A stretch of 64,000 bases of DNA. It comes from Alkaliphilus transvaalensis ATCC 700919 (lineage in GTDB: Bacteria > Bacillota > Clostridia > Peptostreptococcales > Natronincolaceae). Below are positions 9,457 through 18,214 of the stretch, in pieces. The stretch covers positions 248,001-312,000 of the forward strand of contig NZ_JHYF01000006.1 of assembly GCF_000621485.1 (NCBI RefSeq), read 5' to 3'. Both the position numbers and the translations under genes were made by a program. Within the stretch, counting starts at the first letter, position 1. Each line of letters begins with the position of its first letter. The notes below the pieces were generated by a model. It searched no databases, was not told the origin of the DNA, and worked only from the letters and a program-made list of their open reading frames with translations.

Positions 9457-10764
9457 TTAAACATGTATTTTATCTAAGTATTTTATACAACGGGCAGGAT
9501 TATTAATGAGACAATAGAATTTGGCTATTTTAGCATATACTTCGACATGCTTGTCTTTATAAGCATGGTTTTTAAAATGTTCTTCTAGATAAAGGATGTG
9601 GCTTTCTGCTTCATCATAGTCCTTAATATGCTCTCTATAAATGTCGGCAATCAAAAGCTTGATAGAGATCATTGCTTCTAGGTTGTTTTGAATTTTAGCA
9701 TAACGAAAACCCTTATCAAGTAAGGATAAGGCCTTATCTATTAAAGATAGGTCACAATAGTATTTTGCCAAGGCGCAGTAGACATCAGAAGAGAAGGTGA
9801 TACTATGGTTTTCTATGAGTTCATCTATTTTTTGGGTATACTCTTGAGATTCTTTAGAGTTGCCCATATAATGGTAGATTTTAGCCAGTTGATTATAGGT
9901 TGTAAGTAAAATATTGCTGTCGACTTGTGGGTTTCTAGTTAGTAGTTCATCATAGATAATTTTGGCTTTTTCGTAAATTCCTAAATCATAATAGGTGTTG
10001 GCCTCCATTAATAAAACCTCACTATAGAGATTTTCGTTGTAGTCTTTTAATTCTTTAAAAAGTGAAACGTATTTAAAGACTAGATCAAATTTTTTTAACC
10101 TGCGATAACAGGAGATCATATTATAGGTAGAGAGGATTTTAATACTATTTAGACTGTTAGTATTGAGGACTTCTATAATAGCACAGGCTTTATTGTAGTA
10201 TAATAGACCTTCGTCTACAAACCCCTTTTTAAGAAAAGAACTACCAATTTTATTATAAATGGATGCGGTAGTTTCATTGTCGCGATCCCCTAAGTAATAG
10301 TCTAAGCAATTAAAGAAATCCATTAAAGCATCATTATATCTATTAATGGAAAAATGATAGTCTCCTCTAACAAGAAGGGTTTTTGCATAATGTTCCTTAA
10401 TTGACCAATCCTCTGCTAATGTTAATAGCTTGTTAAAAATGTTGAAAACATGATCACTGTTAAGGTTTTGATAATTAGTCATTAATTCTGTAAGGCTTAT
10501 TAACTGGGTATCTATAATATTTTTAACTTGATCTTCCTTAGATTCCAGTAAGTAATTGGCAGTGATCACCTTACCATAGGATTCATAGTGTCGTGTTAAC
10601 CTTGTTGCAATAATTTCAGCAGTTTCTTCGCTAAGATTTCTTTTTTCATTTTCAATCATACTAATTAGACTTCTTGTGATCTGATCATCTGTTAATTGGT
10701 CTTGCTTTAATCCAATTTCCCTTCTTAGACGTTTGATTTTTTCGCCAGGGCTAAAAATATACAT
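9457..10764 (-). CDS. XRE-type HTH and TPR-repeat regulator
   Basis: A 435-residue protein with an N-terminal XRE helix-turn-helix (about residues 5-65, EKIKRLRREIGLKQDQL and SLISMIENEKRNLS) and then about 350 residues of helical TPR-like repeats. This architecture is shared with RRNPP peptide-sensing regulators (PlcR, NprR, Rap) and with general HTH-TPR regulators. No short propeptide gene was found beside it, so peptide sensing is only a possibility. Upstream in-frame ATGs exist, but AAGGAGGTT at 10778-10770 fixes the start at 10764. It is convergent with spoIIR and divergent from ddl. Confidence 0.8.
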   Translation of the reverse strand: MYIFSPGEKIKRLRREIGLKQDQLTDDQITRSLISMIENEKRNLSEETAEIIATRLTRHYESYGKVITANYLLESKEDQVKNIIDTQLISLTELMTNYQNLNSDHVFNIFNKLLTLAEDWSIKEHYAKTLLVRGDYHFSINRYNDALMDFFNCLDYYLGDRDNETTASIYNKIGSSFLKKGFVDEGLLYYNKACAIIEVLNTNSLNSIKILSTYNMISCYRRLKKFDLVFKYVSLFKELKDYNENLYSEVLLMEANTYYDLGIYEKAKIIYDELLTRNPQVDSNILLTTYNQLAKIYHYMGNSKESQEYTQKIDELIENHSITFSSDVYCALAKYYCDLSLIDKALSLLDKGFRYAKIQNNLEAMISIKLLIADIYREHIKDYDEAESHILYLEEHFKNHAYKDKHVEVYAKIAKFYCLINNPARCIKYLDKIHV

Positions 10765-11017
10765 GGGGTAACCTCCTTTGTAAAAATTAGATATCAAAAA
10801 GAACAGATTATAACCATATTATAAAAAAATACTAGTGGGTATTAAAAAATAATGAAAAAAATCTATAATAATACTATACTAGAAGTTTAACACTAAATCA
10901 AATAAAATGTAAATGGAAATAAAAAATAATCTCCTAATAATTTGTTGAAGGATAAAAGTTGAATAATACCATGAAGAAGAGTAGAATATTAATAGTATTA
11001 TGAAAGAAGGTGAATTG

Positions 11018-12115
11018 ATGGAAAAGATAAATGTTATGGTTGTTTTTGGCGGAAAATCTGGAGAACATGAAGTATCATTAATGTCTGCAGCCTCCATTCT
11101 ACGAGCAATTGATAAAGAAAAATATAATGTGATTCCTGTTGGTATCACAAAAAATGGTGGCTGGAGGATTTGTGATTGCACGATAGATGAAATAGAGAAT
11201 GGTAGTTGGGAGAATGAACAAAACCAATTGTTAGATACAAAGTTAAATAGTAAGCCTAAAATTTCTTTATTACCATCTGAAAAGGGTAAAGGGTTTCAAA
11301 TAGAAAATAGCCAAGTCAAGAAGATAGATGTTGTTTTCCCTGTTTTACATGGTCCTTTTGGGGAAGATGGTACCATTCAAGGGTTAATTGAGATGTTGGA
11401 TGTGCCTTATGTGGGGGCAGGTGTGTTGGCTTCTGCATTGGCTATGGATAAAGGGATGGCTAAGAAAATACTAGAAGCAGAAGGGCTACCACAGGCAAAA
11501 TATATTCTAATTAACCGTAAAAACTATTTTAAAGACAAAATTGATTGTATTAATCTTATTGAAGGGACTTTTAACTATCCAGTGTTTGTAAAACCTGCAA
11601 ACTTAGGTTCTAGTGTAGGGATATCAAAGGCAAAAAATCAAGAAGAATTAAAGTTAGCCTTAGAAGAGGCTGCCAAGTATGATCGTCGAATTGTAGTAGA
11701 AGAATTTATTAATGCTAGAGAAATAGAGTGTTCTGTATTAGGGAATGAAGACCCTATTGCCTCATTGCCTGCGGAAATTATACCTTCAAAGGAATTTTAT
11801 GATTATCGAGATAAATACTTTGATGGAACAAGTCAATATGTTATACCTGCAGAACTGTCGGAGGAAATGATCAGTAAAGTTAGAGAAATGGCTATTAGGG
11901 TATACAAGTTAATAGATTGTAGTGGTCTAGCAAGGGTGGATTTCTTTGTTGAAGGAGAAACCAATAGAATATTGGTTAATGAAGTTAATACCATGCCTGG
12001 TTTTACCAAGATCAGTATGTATCCTAAAATGTGGGAGGTAAGCGGTATTCCCTACGACCAATTAATAGATAAACTAATTCAACTGGCAATAGAAAGATAT
12101 AAAGATCGAAACTAA
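11018..12115 (+). CDS. ddl: D-alanine--D-alanine ligase
   Basis: A 365-residue ATP-grasp ligase that makes D-Ala-D-Ala for peptidoglycan. The N-terminal FGGKSGEHEVSLMSA motif (about residues 10-24), VKPANLGSSVGISK (ATP site) and the C-terminal metal-binding segment ARVDFFV...NEVNTMPGFT are all present. An ATG at 11000 is in frame, but GAAGGTG just upstream of the ATG at 11018 supports the shorter form. It is followed at 17 bp by the DUF1934 gene and then the ArgRS-like gene, so probably an operon. Confidence 0.95.
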   Translation: MEKINVMVVFGGKSGEHEVSLMSAASILRAIDKEKYNVIPVGITKNGGWRICDCTIDEIENGSWENEQNQLLDTKLNSKPKISLLPSEKGKGFQIENSQVKKIDVVFPVLHGPFGEDGTIQGLIEMLDVPYVGAGVLASALAMDKGMAKKILEAEGLPQAKYILINRKNYFKDKIDCINLIEGTFNYPVFVKPANLGSSVGISKAKNQEELKLALEEAAKYDRRIVVEEFINAREIECSVLGNEDPIASLPAEIIPSKEFYDYRDKYFDGTSQYVIPAELSEEMISKVREMAIRVYKLIDCSGLARVDFFVEGETNRILVNEVNTMPGFTKISMYPKMWEVSGIPYDQLIDKLIQLAIERYKDRN

Positions 12116-12132
12116 TATTTAGGGGGAGAAAG

Positions 12133-12555
12133 ATGTATAAACGAATGATTAGGGTCTTGGGAATACAGAAAGACGGCCAAGGTCAAGAGAATAAGATTGA
12201 ATTAACGACAGAAGGTAAGGTATACGAAAAAAATAATAATATTTATATTGTCTATGAAGAATCAGAAATATCAGGAATGGAAGGTGCCACAACAACCCTT
12301 AAAGTAGAGGGGGATAAAAAGGTCTCCATGAAACGTTTTGGTTCTTCCGATTCTCAAATGGTATTTGAAGTTGGAAAACGTCATTCTAGCGAGTATAAAA
12401 CGATGTTTGGTGATTTTAAAATGTATATAAAGACCCATACACTAGAGGTTGATCTATCTTTAGAAAGTTATAAAGGTAGCATTAATGTCAGCTATGATGT
12501 TGTTATTGTGGGAATGGCTGAGACGGAAAATACCCTTGAGATTACAGTATTATAA
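12133..12555 (+). CDS. DUF1934 (YwiB-like) beta-barrel protein
   Basis: A 140-residue protein of the DUF1934 family, small calycin-like beta barrels. The family pattern is visible in YIVYEESEISGMEGATTTLKV near residues 40-60 (written here only in part) and in the final Y-G-I-V-YDVVIVGM strand. Function is unknown. In Bacillus subtilis ywiB lies directly before argS, and here too an ArgRS-like gene follows. AGGGGGAGA precedes the start. Confidence 0.8.
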   Translation: MYKRMIRVLGIQKDGQGQENKIELTTEGKVYEKNNNIYIVYEESEISGMEGATTTLKVEGDKKVSMKRFGSSDSQMVFEVGKRHSSEYKTMFGDFKMYIKTHTLEVDLSLESYKGSINVSYDVVIVGMAETENTLEITVL

Positions 12556-12569
12556 AAAGGAAGAGTAAA

Positions 12570-13289
12570 ATGATACTTAAAAAACTGAAGGAAGAATTGA
12601 ATCAACTTATAGTAGAATTGGCAAAAGCCAATTTAAATGTAGATGATGTTACAGGTGATGTAGTTAGAAATAAAAAAGGAGGCTATGGGGATTTTACTTC
12701 CACCGTAGCTTTTTCCTTAAACAAAGAACTAAAAATGAAGCCAATAGATGTTGCTACTAAAATGCTAGGAGATGATAGAGTATTTAATGGAGCTACTATT
12801 GAGGTGATAGCACCAGGCTTTATTAATATATATTTAGAAGAAAATTGGAAATTTAAAATACTAGAAAAAATGCAAAGGGAAGATGTTGATAACATCTTTA
12901 AACTTTTTAACATAAGTAAGGTTAAGGAACAACTTGAACTAAATTATAATTTCTTAAAAGACGAAATAAGCTACATAGCCTATAGAACTAATTGGGTGTT
13001 ATCGGTTTTTGAACAAGAAGGGATTTATCCAGAAGTAAGCAAAATAAGGTTGGCTCATATAAAAGACCCTTTTGAAGAGGCTCTCATTGACCAGCTGATA
13101 GATTGGTTGGAATTGCAGGAAGAAGAAACCGATGAAGGAGAAATGGTACAACTACTTGAAAAGATAGTAGAAATCTTCCATAAGTACCATAATACCTTAA
13201 GTTTAAGGAAGCTAGATGAGACCCAGAGAAATGTGGTTTTAAGTTTATTTAAGATCATTAATAAGATGATGAGTTGTTTTAGCCTATAA
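12570..13289 (+). CDS. ArgRS-like protein lacking the catalytic domain
   Basis: A 239-residue protein that occupies the place of argS after ywiB. Residues 1-95 look like the ArgRS N-terminal tRNA-binding (Add-1) domain: KKGGYGDFTSTVAFSLNKEL, then PIDVATKML and APGFINIYL. Residues about 125-239 look like its C-terminal DALR anticodon-binding domain: YIAYRTNWVLSVFE and IVEIFHKYHNTLSL. The roughly 300-residue Rossmann core with HIGH and KMSKS is absent, while the reading frame is open and an AAGGAAGAG ribosome site is kept. It cannot aminoacylate by the known mechanism; a tRNA-binding or regulatory role is possible. A true argS must lie elsewhere. Domain calls are from pattern reading, not a profile search. 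Confidence 0.7.
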   Translation: MILKKLKEELNQLIVELAKANLNVDDVTGDVVRNKKGGYGDFTSTVAFSLNKELKMKPIDVATKMLGDDRVFNGATIEVIAPGFINIYLEENWKFKILEKMQREDVDNIFKLFNISKVKEQLELNYNFLKDEISYIAYRTNWVLSVFEQEGIYPEVSKIRLAHIKDPFEEALIDQLIDWLELQEEETDEGEMVQLLEKIVEIFHKYHNTLSLRKLDETQRNVVLSLFKIINKMMSCFSL

Positions 13290-13303
13290 AAAATAGATCC
13301 CAG

Positions 13304-13351
13304 TACCCTATAGATGAGATTGTGTATACAACTAATTTATAGGGTATTTTT
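13304..13351 (+). terminator. Terminator of the ddl operon
   Basis: Stem TACCCTATA (13304-13312) with TATAGGGTA (13338-13346), then TTTTT. Confidence 0.8.
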
Positions 13352-13356
13352 ATAAT

Positions 13357-13460
13357 ACATAGGAAATGATGGTCTTTTAAAGGTTACAATCGTCATAATT
13401 TTACGTAATGTATTTCAATTCTAGTTTACTACTAAATCTTTCGAAGGAAGGTTTTGATCA
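13357..13460. repeat. Dispersed repeat R2, copy 1
   Basis: About 104 bp resembling 60854-60957: both begin ACATAGGAAAT, contain AATGTATTTCAA, and end in a GGAAGG-TTTG element. In one frame this copy reads SLLLNLSKEGFDHF, related to peptides readable at 23240 and 61013, so the family may be decayed coding DNA. The rest of this 339-bp gap (13290-13628) holds only the ddl-operon terminator and AT-rich sequence. Confidence 0.6.
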
Positions 13461-13628
13461 TTTTATTATCTCAATATAAATATATCAAGATAAATAAGTT
13501 AAGGAATTAATCTAAATAAAATCAATTTTGATATTGAGAAGAAAAGTTTATGTGATACAATTTAGTTACAAATCTTGGATATCATTAAGGTTTTATTATC
13601 AGAAACGATCCTATTAGGAGGGATGTCG

Positions 13629-14207
13629 GTGATAAAAAGGATGGCTTTTCTTTTAAGTATAATTATTTGTATTTTAGTAGCAGGAAACTATATCTATAAC
13701 AATACCTTTGTTAATAAAAGGGATTCAGTAGGTTTAGCAGTAGTTTATGGAACAGTTGAAGAACTTTACTCAAATGCAGAAGTCGTTGTAAAAGGAGAAT
13801 TTTTAGGCACCCCTAAGCCCTATGACATAGAAGCTTCAGAGGATAATCATGTGATGTATTGGTTGCTATATGACTTTAGTATAACTGAGGTGATTAATAA
13901 CACCACAGATATTGAATTAGAAGAGAAGGATACAATCTATATTTCTAGGTTAATTTCTTTTTCTCATAATAATAATAATAATCTTGTAAAGCTTATAGAA
14001 GATAAAGATATAAAAATGGAGCATGGAACCTATCTATTATTTTTAAATACAATTTATGATGAAACATTAGGTGAATATATGTTTGTCAATAACTCCCCTA
14101 ATCATTTATATAAGGCTAGGAGTATTTTAAGTGGGTACGAAAATGTTGTTCAAAGACATGACCTAAGGATTATTACTGAAGCAGATGTCCTCAAGATGAA
14201 TAAGTAA
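13629..14207 (+). CDS. Membrane-anchored protein of unknown function
   Basis: A 192-residue protein I do not recognise. An N-terminal uncleaved signal anchor (MAFLLSIIICILVAGNYIY, about residues 5-23) is followed by an extracytoplasmic domain with the segment VYGTVEELYSNAEVVVKGEF. The AGGAGGG at 13616-13622 sits 6 nt before GTG 13629 and touches ATG 13623; TTG 13575 is far upstream. I choose GTG 13629, and ATG 13623 is the alternative. It stands alone after repeat R2. Confidence 0.65.
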   Translation: MIKRMAFLLSIIICILVAGNYIYNNTFVNKRDSVGLAVVYGTVEELYSNAEVVVKGEFLGTPKPYDIEASEDNHVMYWLLYDFSITEVINNTTDIELEEKDTIYISRLISFSHNNNNNLVKLIEDKDIKMEHGTYLLFLNTIYDETLGEYMFVNNSPNHLYKARSILSGYENVVQRHDLRIITEADVLKMNK

Positions 14208-14222
14208 AAGCCTTTTTTTCTC

Positions 14223-14255
14223 CACTCAAATTCTTCACTCAAATTCTTCACTCAA
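14223..14255. repeat. Short tandem repeat, 13-bp unit
   Basis: CACTCAAATTCTT at 14223-14235 and 14236-14248, then CACTCAA. Intergenic, 15 bp after the preceding stop codon. Confidence 0.85.
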
Positions 14256-14387
14256 TAATGAATGACTCTTTTCACTTCCTCCAATATAAGATTTATAAAA
14301 AGGATTTATTGATTGAATATTGAAATAATAAATGGATGGATCTTACTTATATACAAGTCAAAGTCTTGGGCTAAGGAGGTTAAGAAG

Positions 14388-15182
14388 ATGGTAATTGAAA
14401 AAGCTCTAGAATTAAGTAAACACCGGAAGGCTTTTATCATGGCCACCGTTGTAGAAGCTAAAGGGTCAGCCCCTGCTAAATCAGGTTCTAAACTGATTTA
14501 TACAGAAGACAAAGAATTATTTGGAACAGTTGGTGGTGGTTTAGTCGAAGCAAAGGTTTTAGAAGAAGCTGAAAGGGCATTGCAGAATAAAGAAAACAAA
14601 ATTCTAGAATATAACTTAACCAAAACAGAGAAGGGAATTGGAATGAACTGTGGTGGTAGTGTTAAGGTGTTTCTTGAGGTTTTTCTGCCCCAGTATCGTT
14701 TGTTGTTATGTGGGGGAGGTCATGTAGGTTATGAAATAGCAAAGTTAGCCTCCCAATTAAAAATTGAAACCCTTCTATTAGAAGAAAGAAGTCATATTGC
14801 AACAGAAGAAAGGTTTCCTTCGGTCTGTAGAAGAATTGTAAGGGATCATTATCAAGAAGCTCTAGCAGAGATAGAAATAGATGAATATACGTTAATTGCA
14901 ATTGTAACTAAAGGCTCTAGTACAGATGAGGTAGTTTTAGAGGGTGTGATCAATTCACCAGCTCCTTATATTGGTATGATGGGTAGCCAAAGAAAAAAAC
15001 TAGAAATACTTAAAAGCATGGAACTTAAGGGGTATGATAGGGAACTACTAGAAAAAGTTCATTGTCCTATTGGGTTAGATCTAAAGGCTATTACGCCAGA
15101 AGAAATAGCCCTCTCAGTAATAGCAGAAATGGTGGCAGTAAAAAATGGCGGAACTGGCAACAAGCTAAAAAAGCAGTTTTAG
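14388..15182 (+). CDS. XdhC/CoxI family protein
   Basis: A 264-residue protein with an N-terminal XdhC/CoxI domain (FIMATVVEAKGSAPAKSGSK, then GTVGGGLVEAKV, about residues 15-65) and a C-terminal Rossmann-like domain opening LLLCGGGHVGYEIAKLAS (about 105-122). XdhC proteins bind molybdenum cofactor and help insert or sulfurate it for xanthine dehydrogenase-type enzymes. No such enzyme is encoded in this window, so its client is elsewhere. The long upstream frame from 14313 is rejected because AAGGAGG at 14373-14379 precedes ATG 14388. Confidence 0.85.
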   Translation: MVIEKALELSKHRKAFIMATVVEAKGSAPAKSGSKLIYTEDKELFGTVGGGLVEAKVLEEAERALQNKENKILEYNLTKTEKGIGMNCGGSVKVFLEVFLPQYRLLLCGGGHVGYEIAKLASQLKIETLLLEERSHIATEERFPSVCRRIVRDHYQEALAEIEIDEYTLIAIVTKGSSTDEVVLEGVINSPAPYIGMMGSQRKKLEILKSMELKGYDRELLEKVHCPIGLDLKAITPEEIALSVIAEMVAVKNGGTGNKLKKQF

Positions 15183-15280
15183 GGAACTTTTTATAGACTT
15201 TTATCGTCTAAGTAAATAAATAGGTTTGTTTTGACCTTAATTTACTGATAGAAAGAATTTTGTAAAAGGAGAGGACAACT

Positions 15281-15979
15281 ATGAAAAAATTATTGGTACT
15301 TTTATTAGTTTCACTGATGATTGTTGGAGGTGCGATGGGCTGTAGTACTGATACTACTAATGGTGATAATCAAAACCCCCAAGAAGAGGAACAAGATATA
15401 AATAATGGAGACGAAAATGGGAAAGAAGAAAATGATGAAGAGAAGGACCCAGAGGCTACGTTGAATTTTCCAGAGTTTAAGGAGGAAACCATTCTAATTG
15501 AAGGAATGGAAGAGAATATAAAGCTACAACTGTTAGATGGTAGAGCAAATGGCTTTATCACCTATATACCAGAAGATTACCTTGTAGAAACAGCTAACTC
15601 TGGTGAAGGGGATGCCTACAATATTTTTTCAAATTTTGCAGGAACTAAAAGAGAAGATGTATATATTAAGTTTTTCTTCTATCCAGAAACCCAACAAGAA
15701 AAACCAACTTTAATTGGTGAAAAAGGAATGCTTACTGCTTCCCAGCTGGATATGGAAAAAGTGACTAATGGTGATCAGTACCATCCGTGGTCTATTGAAG
15801 AGTATATCAGTAAAGATGGAGAAACCTATGCTGCATTAGGAAACCATGAAGGTCAATATTTCCTAGTGACCATTAGCTATCCTATCGAGTTTGGAGATGG
15901 TGTAGTACCTAGAAACAGAAAAATATTAGAGGAATTCTACTGGTTAGATACAGAAACCTACCTAGTAGAAGCAAAGTAA
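15281..15979 (+). CDS. Lipoprotein of unknown function
   Basis: A 232-residue lipoprotein: KK start, hydrophobic stretch and lipobox GAMGC with cysteine at residue 21. A very acidic, Asn/Glu/Asp-rich linker (about 24-62) is followed by a compact domain of about 165 residues with no family I can name. AAGGAGAGG precedes the ATG by 7 nt. It is attached to the outer face of the membrane. It stands alone; a promoter and T-box follow for the next operon. Confidence 0.8.
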   Translation: MKKLLVLLLVSLMIVGGAMGCSTDTTNGDNQNPQEEEQDINNGDENGKEENDEEKDPEATLNFPEFKEETILIEGMEENIKLQLLDGRANGFITYIPEDYLVETANSGEGDAYNIFSNFAGTKREDVYIKFFFYPETQQEKPTLIGEKGMLTASQLDMEKVTNGDQYHPWSIEEYISKDGETYAALGNHEGQYFLVTISYPIEFGDGVVPRNRKILEEFYWLDTETYLVEAK

Positions 15980-16030
15980 GTAAAAAAAGCAAATAAAAAA
16001 AGCAAGTAAAAAATAGTAAATAAAAAATTT
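15974..16030. repeat. A-rich tandem array starting at the lipoprotein stop codon
   Basis: The last codons and stop (GCAAAGTAA) are echoed downstream as GCAAATAA and GCAAGTAA, separated by A runs, then TAGTAAATAAAA. See the finding on stop-codon-linked repeats. Confidence 0.6.
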
Positions 16031-16041
16031 TCAAAAAATAG

Positions 16042-16070
16042 TTGCATAAAAAACATATTAGATATATAAT
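16042..16070 (+). promoter_or_regulatory. Sigma-A promoter of the aspS-gatCAB operon
   Basis: TTGCAT (16042-16047), 17-bp spacer, TATAAT (16065-16070), placed 30 bp before the T-box leader. Confidence 0.75.
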
Positions 16071-16097
16071 ACTAAATAATATAAATAGCCTCTTATG

Positions 16098-16400
16098 GAA
16101 ATGCATTGATGGGGAGAGTAAATACAAATGGAAGGTTGTAGCGAGTTGGGGATGGTGAAAGCCCGACACCGGAACTTGTACTGAAGAACACCCCTGAGCA
16201 GCTAACCGAAATCCAGTTATGGAAAGTAGACTTAGTCGGATGTTCACCGTTACAAGAACTAGGTATCGATTCAAATGCTTAATTGTGTTAAAATCCGTAC
16301 TGAAGAAGAGATAGCTTAAATTTAAGCTAATTAGGGTGGCACCACGGAATATTAATCCCGTCCCTATACCAATACAGGTATAGAGACGGGATTTTTTATT
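16098..16400 (+). promoter_or_regulatory. T-box leader sensing tRNA, specifier GAAC (Asn AAC / Glu GAA)
   Basis: A tRNA-responsive T-box riboswitch. Visible parts are GGGGAGAGTA (stem I 5' side, 16111-16120), the apical GCGAG...GGGGATGGTGAAAGCC region (16141-16163), the specifier region ACTGAAGAACACC (about 16180-16192), the T-box AGGGTGGCACCACGG (16333-16347) and a strong terminator. The specifier reads AAC (Asn) and, shifted by one base, GAA (Glu). The downstream enzymes make Asn-tRNA by transamidation. Uncharged tRNA would favour read-through into aspS-gatCAB. Confidence 0.92.
16354..16398 (+). terminator. T-box regulated terminator
   Basis: AATCCCGTC (16354-16362) pairs with GACGGGATT (16385-16393), with extra pairing CTATACC/GGTATAG inside and a TTTTTT tail. 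It competes with the antiterminator made by the T-box sequence. Confidence 0.9.
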
Positions 16401-16465
16401 TGGTTTTCCATAGGACAAAGAAAATTAACGATGCTAGAACTAAAAAATGAAAAGGAGGAGTTGCG

Positions 16466-17767
16466 ATGGAAAGAGTATATGTAAAGGAGATTGACTTCCT
16501 AAATGGGAAAAAAACCACTGACAGGATACTAGTCAAAGGATGGATTCATAAAATCTATGATGTAGGTCAAATTAGTTTTATACAGCTAAGGGATAAAACA
16601 GGAATCCTTCAACTTGTGGTAGATAAGAAGTTGCGGGAAGGCTTAAGAATAGAAATGGCTATTGAAGCTATGGGGGAAGTCGCTTTAAATCAAAAGGCCC
16701 CTAAAGGGATAGAACTTCATGTAAAAGAGCTTAAGGTTATAGGAAAGGCATATTATGATGTGTTGCCTTTCTCCATAAACAATGGAGAAGTAAAGGCCCA
16801 TCTAGAGACACAATTAAACCATCGCTCCATCAGCCTTAGGTCCCCTAAAATTAGGGCCCCCTTTAAAGTGCAGGAGGAAATTGTTGAAGCCTTTAGCGTA
16901 TTTTTAAAATCACAAGGTTTTTCAGAAATTCATACGCCAAAGATCATTGCCTCAGGCACAGAAGGTGGCTCTGAAATGTTTACCGTTAATTATTTTGAAA
17001 CAAGAGCTTTTCTAGCCCAAAGTCCTCAGTTCTATAAACAAATGATGGTGGGGGCAGGTTTTGAAAGGGTATTCGAAGTGGGGCATGCCTACCGTGCAGA
17101 ACTCCACAATACTTGGAGACACTTAAATGAATATGTAAGCCTTGATGTGGAAATGGGCTTTATTGAAAGTGAAGATGCCCTAATGGATTTGGAAGAGGCC
17201 TTCATAAAATTCCTTTTTCAGCACTTAGAAAAAACCTGCAAGGAAGAACTAAAACTTTATGGTGTAGAATTAAATATAATTAATAAAATACCAAGAATCC
17301 CATTATTGGAGGCTCAAAAGCTACTATTAGATGAATGTGGTAAGAAATCTCCCGTCGGAAACATAGATGCAGAAGGAGAAGTGCTTCTTTCTAAATATAT
17401 TAAAGAGAAATATGATAGTGATTTTGTGTTTTTAACTAAATATCCAGCTTCTAAACGACCAGTGTATACAATGGCAGATGGAGATTTAGAGGGAATGACA
17501 AAAAGCTTTGATTTAATCTACAAAGGACTAGAAGTGACAACAGGGGGACAGCGAATTCATGATTATGAAGAGTTAAAAGAGAATATGATTAAATTTGGCT
17601 TAAGACCTGAAGATTTTGATTTTTATTTAGAAGGCTTTAAATATGGGATGCCACCCCATGGGGGATTTGCAATAGGATTAGAACGGATAACCATGAAAAT
17701 ATTAAATTTAGATAATATTCGTCAAGCATCACTATTGCCAAGAGATCTAAAAAGAATAACACCATAG
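16466..17767 (+). CDS. aspS: Aspartyl-tRNA synthetase, archaeal-type, probably non-discriminating
   Basis: A 433-residue class IIb synthetase with an N-terminal OB fold (VKGWIHKIYDVGQISFIQLRD, split at the glycine, residues about 23-43) and a short catalytic domain with motif 2 (FEVGHAYRAELHNTWRHLNE, about 205-224) and motif 3 (GFAIGLERITMKILNLDNIR, about 398-417). The length is that of archaeal-type AspRS, not the bacterial form of about 590 residues with a GAD insert. Beside gatCAB and under an Asn-type T-box, it most likely charges tRNA-Asn with Asp for GatCAB to amidate. AAAGGAGGAG precedes ATG. Confidence 0.92.
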   Translation: MERVYVKEIDFLNGKKTTDRILVKGWIHKIYDVGQISFIQLRDKTGILQLVVDKKLREGLRIEMAIEAMGEVALNQKAPKGIELHVKELKVIGKAYYDVLPFSINNGEVKAHLETQLNHRSISLRSPKIRAPFKVQEEIVEAFSVFLKSQGFSEIHTPKIIASGTEGGSEMFTVNYFETRAFLAQSPQFYKQMMVGAGFERVFEVGHAYRAELHNTWRHLNEYVSLDVEMGFIESEDALMDLEEAFIKFLFQHLEKTCKEELKLYGVELNIINKIPRIPLLEAQKLLLDECGKKSPVGNIDAEGEVLLSKYIKEKYDSDFVFLTKYPASKRPVYTMADGDLEGMTKSFDLIYKGLEVTTGGQRIHDYEELKENMIKFGLRPEDFDFYLEGFKYGMPPHGGFAIGLERITMKILNLDNIRQASLLPRDLKRITP

Positions 17768-17779
17768 GAGGTTAAAAAA

Positions 17780-18064
17780 ATGCGAATTTCTGTTGAAGAG
17801 GTACAGCATATTGCTAAGTTAGCAAAACTGAGGTTTTCTACTGAAGAGGCTGAAAAAATGGCCACAGAATTTGATAGTATACTTGGACATTTTCAATCAA
17901 TGGATCAGATTGAGTTGAATTTAGATGGATCAAGGGATACAAATGTAGTTGAAGCCCCATTAAGGGAGGATAAAGCCAGCGTATTTGGTGATCAAAATAA
18001 GCTATTTAAAAATGCAAAGAAGTTACAGGAAGGATATATTCAGGTACCTAAAATTATTGAATAG
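17780..18064 (+). CDS. gatC: Asp-tRNA(Asn)/Glu-tRNA(Gln) amidotransferase subunit C
   Basis: A 94-residue GatC, the small belt subunit that stabilises GatA-GatB. The family pattern VQHIAKLAKLRFS...E, then LGHFQSMDQIELN and LREDKAS, is clear. It follows aspS by 12 bp with AGGAGG in the gap. Confidence 0.95.
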   Translation: MRISVEEVQHIAKLAKLRFSTEEAEKMATEFDSILGHFQSMDQIELNLDGSRDTNVVEAPLREDKASVFGDQNKLFKNAKKLQEGYIQVPKIIE

Positions 18065-18133
18065 ACCTACTAAAAGAAATGCATATTCGTCCTAGATCAT
18101 CTATCATCTATTATTGAAGAATCTGTTGAAATA

Positions 18134-18166
18134 GGATAGGTAATGGATAGGTAATAGCTAGGTAAT
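18134..18166. repeat. Tandem repeat, three 11-bp units before gatA
   Basis: GGATAGGTAAT at 18134-18144 and 18145-18155, then AGCTAGGTAAT at 18156-18166. It lies in the 150-bp gap between gatC and gatA, an unusually long gap for this operon. Confidence 0.9.
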
Positions 18167-18214
18167 AAAGAGAAAACTGAGTAATAATTATTGTTATGAA
18201 AAGGAGGTAGCGAA

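Noticed and set aside
9457-10764. RRNPP quorum-sensing pair
   Set aside because: The regulator has an HTH-TPR layout, but no short secreted propeptide with a ribosome site was found on either side.
3521-15182. Molybdenum-enzyme cluster from the MobA-like and XdhC-like genes
   Set aside because: The two genes are 11 kb apart and no molybdenum hydroxylase or cofactor synthesis gene is in the window.
15909-16418. 169-residue minus-strand open frame
   Set aside because: It runs antisense through the T-box leader and the lipoprotein end; the T-box evidence explains the sequence.
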